Positions 62,089 to 64,000 of a stretch of 64,000 nucleotides of DNA are shown here, piece by piece. The notes under the pieces were generated by a model. That model was not told where the DNA came from. It searched no databases and worked only from the letters and a program-made list of their open reading frames with translations. Location: positions 1,110,501-1,174,500 of the forward strand of contig CATQHQ010000002.1 of NCBI GenBank assembly GCA_958296005.1. Reading direction: 5' to 3'. The position numbers were made by a program, and so were the translations under genes. The DNA is from Longimicrobiales bacterium. Its GTDB lineage: Bacteria; Gemmatimonadota; Gemmatimonadetes; Longimicrobiales; Gaopeijiaceae. Each line of letters begins with the position of its first letter. Position 1 is the first letter of the stretch.

Positions 62089-64000
62089 ATGCGTGCTCGC
62101 ATCCTCGCGGCTGCCGGGCTGATCCTTGTCGCCGCCGCTTCTTGGCCAGTGCTGGCGCCTGCGCCCGCAGCCGCCCAAGACGTCCCCACATCGGCCCTGA
62201 AGGCGATGAAGTTCCGCCACATCGGGCCGGTGGGAAATCGAGTCACGTCGGTGGCGGGCGTCGCCGGCGATCCGCTCACCTACTACGCCGGCGCGGCCTC
62301 GGGCGGGCTGTGGAAGACGGAGGACGGCGGCGTCAACTGGCGTCCGGTCTTCGACGACCAGCCGATCCACGCGATCGGGGAAGTGGCCGTGGCGCCGTCG
62401 GACCCCAACGTCGTGTGGGCCGGGACCGGCGAACCATTCATCCGCTCCAACGTGTCGATCGGCAACGGCGTCTGGAAGTCGCTGGACGCCGGCGAGACGT
62501 GGACCCACATGGGGCTGGAGGGAACTGGCCGGATCAGCCGCATCGTCGTGCACCCGACCAACCCGGACGTCGTCTACGCGGCGTCGATCGGCCACGGCTA
62601 CGCGCCCCAGCCCGAACGCGGCGTCTACCGCACGCTCGACGGCGGCGTCACCTGGGAGCACGTGCTCTTCGTGGACGAGGAGACCGGCGCCAGCGACCTG
62701 GTGATCGATCCGGCCAACCCCCGCACCCTCTTCGCCGGCATGTGGCAGATCGCCATCCGCACCTGGACGCGCACCTCCGGCGGCCCCAGCAGCGCGATCC
62801 ACGTCTCCCGCGACGGCGGCACGACGTGGACGCGGCTGGAAGGAAACGGCCTGCCCACCCGCGAGATCGGCAAGATCGCGCTGTGCATGAGCGCCGACGA
62901 CCCGGACCGGGTCTACGCCCTCATCGAGACCGGTGACGGCGTGCCCTGGGAGGGCGGCGACACCGACGGCGGCGAGCTGTGGCGCTCCGACGACGGCGGC
63001 CGCCAGTGGAAGCTGACCAGCTACGACCGCGACCTGGCGGGCCGCACGGCCTACTACACCCGTTGCGAGGCCAACCCCGACGACGCCGACGAAGCCTACT
63101 TCCTGGCCGCGGCCTACAGCACCACCCTGGACGGCGGCGTCACCTCCTCGGCCGCGCCGTTCCTGCAAGGCCCCGTGTGGGACCACCACGACATGTGGAT
63201 CGACCCGGAGAACGGCGACCGCCAGATCGTCGCCGGCGACGGCGGGATCGCCATCTCACGCAACCGGGGGAAGACCTGGTACCGCCAGCAGCTTCCGATC
63301 GCCCAGATGTACCACGTGACGGTGGACAACGCGGTCCCGTACAACGTCATGGGCAACCGCCAGGACGGTCCCTCCACTCGCGGGCCGAGCAACAGCCGAA
63401 CGGGCGGCCTCTTCCTGGGCGGGATCTCCCGGGGGATGTGGCAGACGGTGGGCGGCGGCGAGTCGGGCTTCGCCACGCCCGATCCGACCGACCACAACAT
63501 CGTATGGTCGAGCGCGTCGGGCGCCGGCGGCGGAGGCGGCATCGTGTCTCGCTGGGACGCCCGCACCCGTCAGTACCGGGAGGTCGAAGTGTGGCCCGAG
63601 TCCACGATCGGCCAACCCGCCGACAGCCTGCGCTACCGCTTTCAGTGGACGTTCCCGCTCCTGATCTCTCCCCACGACAACAACACCATCTACGTCACCA
63701 GCCAGCACGTCCACCGCACCACCAACGGCGGCCAGAGCTGGGAGGAGATCAGCCCGGACCTGACCACCAACAACCGCGAGCGCATGGGGATCAGCGGCGG
63801 CCTCACGCCGGACAACATCGGCGTCGAGTACTGCTGCGTGATCTACGCCTTCGACGAATCGCCCCTGGAGCCCGGCGTCCTCTGGGCCGGCACCAACGAC
63901 GGCCTCATGCACGTCTCCCGCGACGGCGGCGGCACATGGACCAACGTCACCGACAATATCCCGGACCTCCCGCCGGACGGGGTGGTGCGGGGGATCGACG
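62089..64000 (+). CDS. Sortilin-like BNR/VPS10-type exported protein (3' truncated by the window)
   Basis: At least 637 codons from ATG 62089, with AGGAAGG five bases upstream. Signal peptide (ILAAAGLILVAAASWPVLAPAPAAAQ) then repeats with Asp-box motifs: GGLWKTEDGGVNWRPV, GVWKSLDAGETWTHM, GVYRTLDGGVTWEHV, HVSRDGGTTWTRL, ELWRSDDGGRQWKL and so on. The family (often ~1000-1100 aa, 'WD40/YVTN/BNR-like repeat-containing protein') is abundant in Bacteroidota and Gemmatimonadota and of unknown role; many are secreted glycosidase-like beta propellers. The C-terminal part is outside the window. Confidence 0.88.
   Translation, partial: MRARILAAAGLILVAAASWPVLAPAPAAAQDVPTSALKAMKFRHIGPVGNRVTSVAGVAGDPLTYYAGAASGGLWKTEDGGVNWRPVFDDQPIHAIGEVAVAPSDPNVVWAGTGEPFIRSNVSIGNGVWKSLDAGETWTHMGLEGTGRISRIVVHPTNPDVVYAASIGHGYAPQPERGVYRTLDGGVTWEHVLFVDEETGASDLVIDPANPRTLFAGMWQIAIRTWTRTSGGPSSAIHVSRDGGTTWTRLEGNGLPTREIGKIALCMSADDPDRVYALIETGDGVPWEGGDTDGGELWRSDDGGRQWKLTSYDRDLAGRTAYYTRCEANPDDADEAYFLAAAYSTTLDGGVTSSAAPFLQGPVWDHHDMWIDPENGDRQIVAGDGGIAISRNRGKTWYRQQLPIAQMYHVTVDNAVPYNVMGNRQDGPSTRGPSNSRTGGLFLGGISRGMWQTVGGGESGFATPDPTDHNIVWSSASGAGGGGGIVSRWDARTRQYREVEVWPESTIGQPADSLRYRFQWTFPLLISPHDNNTIYVTSQHVHRTTNGGQSWEEISPDLTTNNRERMGISGGLTPDNIGVEYCCVIYAFDESPLEPGVLWAGTNDGLMHVSRDGGGTWTNVTDNIPDLPPDGVVRGID

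Overview
This 64 kb window is very GC-rich chromosomal DNA, almost fully coding, with many GTG and TTG starts and many genes that overlap by 4 bases (GTGA, TTGA, ATGA). The gene families suggest a Gemmatimonadota-like, diderm, heterotrophic bacterium: DUF4159 and DUF4175 membrane proteins, BatA/DUF58 proteins, carboxypeptidase-regulatory TonB receptors, a six-bladed-propeller lipoprotein, a sortilin/BNR-repeat exported protein, RND pumps with a TolC partner, and a heptose-phosphate phosphatase. The phylum assignment is an inference from family content. I saw no rRNA, insertion sequence, phage or CRISPR array.

Layout. (1) 1-4104, minus strand: DUF58 protein, BatA-like vWA protein, then the 5' part of mfd, which runs off the window. 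(2) 4105-6385: a disturbed patch with a broken serine-hydrolase C-terminus, 73-bp tandem copies of the start of an AAA/DUF4143 ATPase gene, that ATPase, and three 15-bp palindromes in front of clpB. (3) 6386-10059: clpB, a lipoprotein, and methylmalonyl-CoA epimerase (minus). (4) 10172-21298: trxA, rsmI, DUF4159, DUF4175, TPR protein, an 'asparagine synthetase B'-labelled family protein and a JAMM-domain/DinG helicase fusion, mostly overlapping. (5) 21444-33088: small membrane protein, FAH-family hydrolase, TonB-like protein, valS, Ig-like lipoprotein, selA, gmhB-like, A-type Fe-S carrier, metallo-beta-lactamase-fold hydrolase, purN and purH. (6) tRNA-Ser and ispG. (7) 34774-46635: adaptor, TolC and two RND permeases, then gltX, a LexA-like repressor lacking its protease residues, and tadA. 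(8) NhaC-type antiporter (minus) divergent from pyrR-pyrB-pyrC, then rpsT (minus). (9) 52074-55736: site-2 protease, scpA, scpB, rluB-type synthase, upp and a CAU-anticodon tRNA. (10) 55778-60718: a candidate zinc-handling module (small exported His/Cys protein, ZnuD-like TonB receptor, acidic lipoprotein, CDF exporter, ZIP-like membrane protein). (11) A propeller lipoprotein and a truncated sortilin-like protein close the window.

Most of the window is housekeeping: nucleotide synthesis and salvage, translation, chromosome segregation and protein quality control. The unusual parts are the JAMM-DinG fusion with a changed Fe-S ligand, the LexA-like protein that appears unable to self-cleave, the triple palindrome before clpB, the duplicated 5' end of the ATPase gene, the paired RND permeases, the antiporter with a heptad-repeat N-terminus, and the metal module with its structured leaders.
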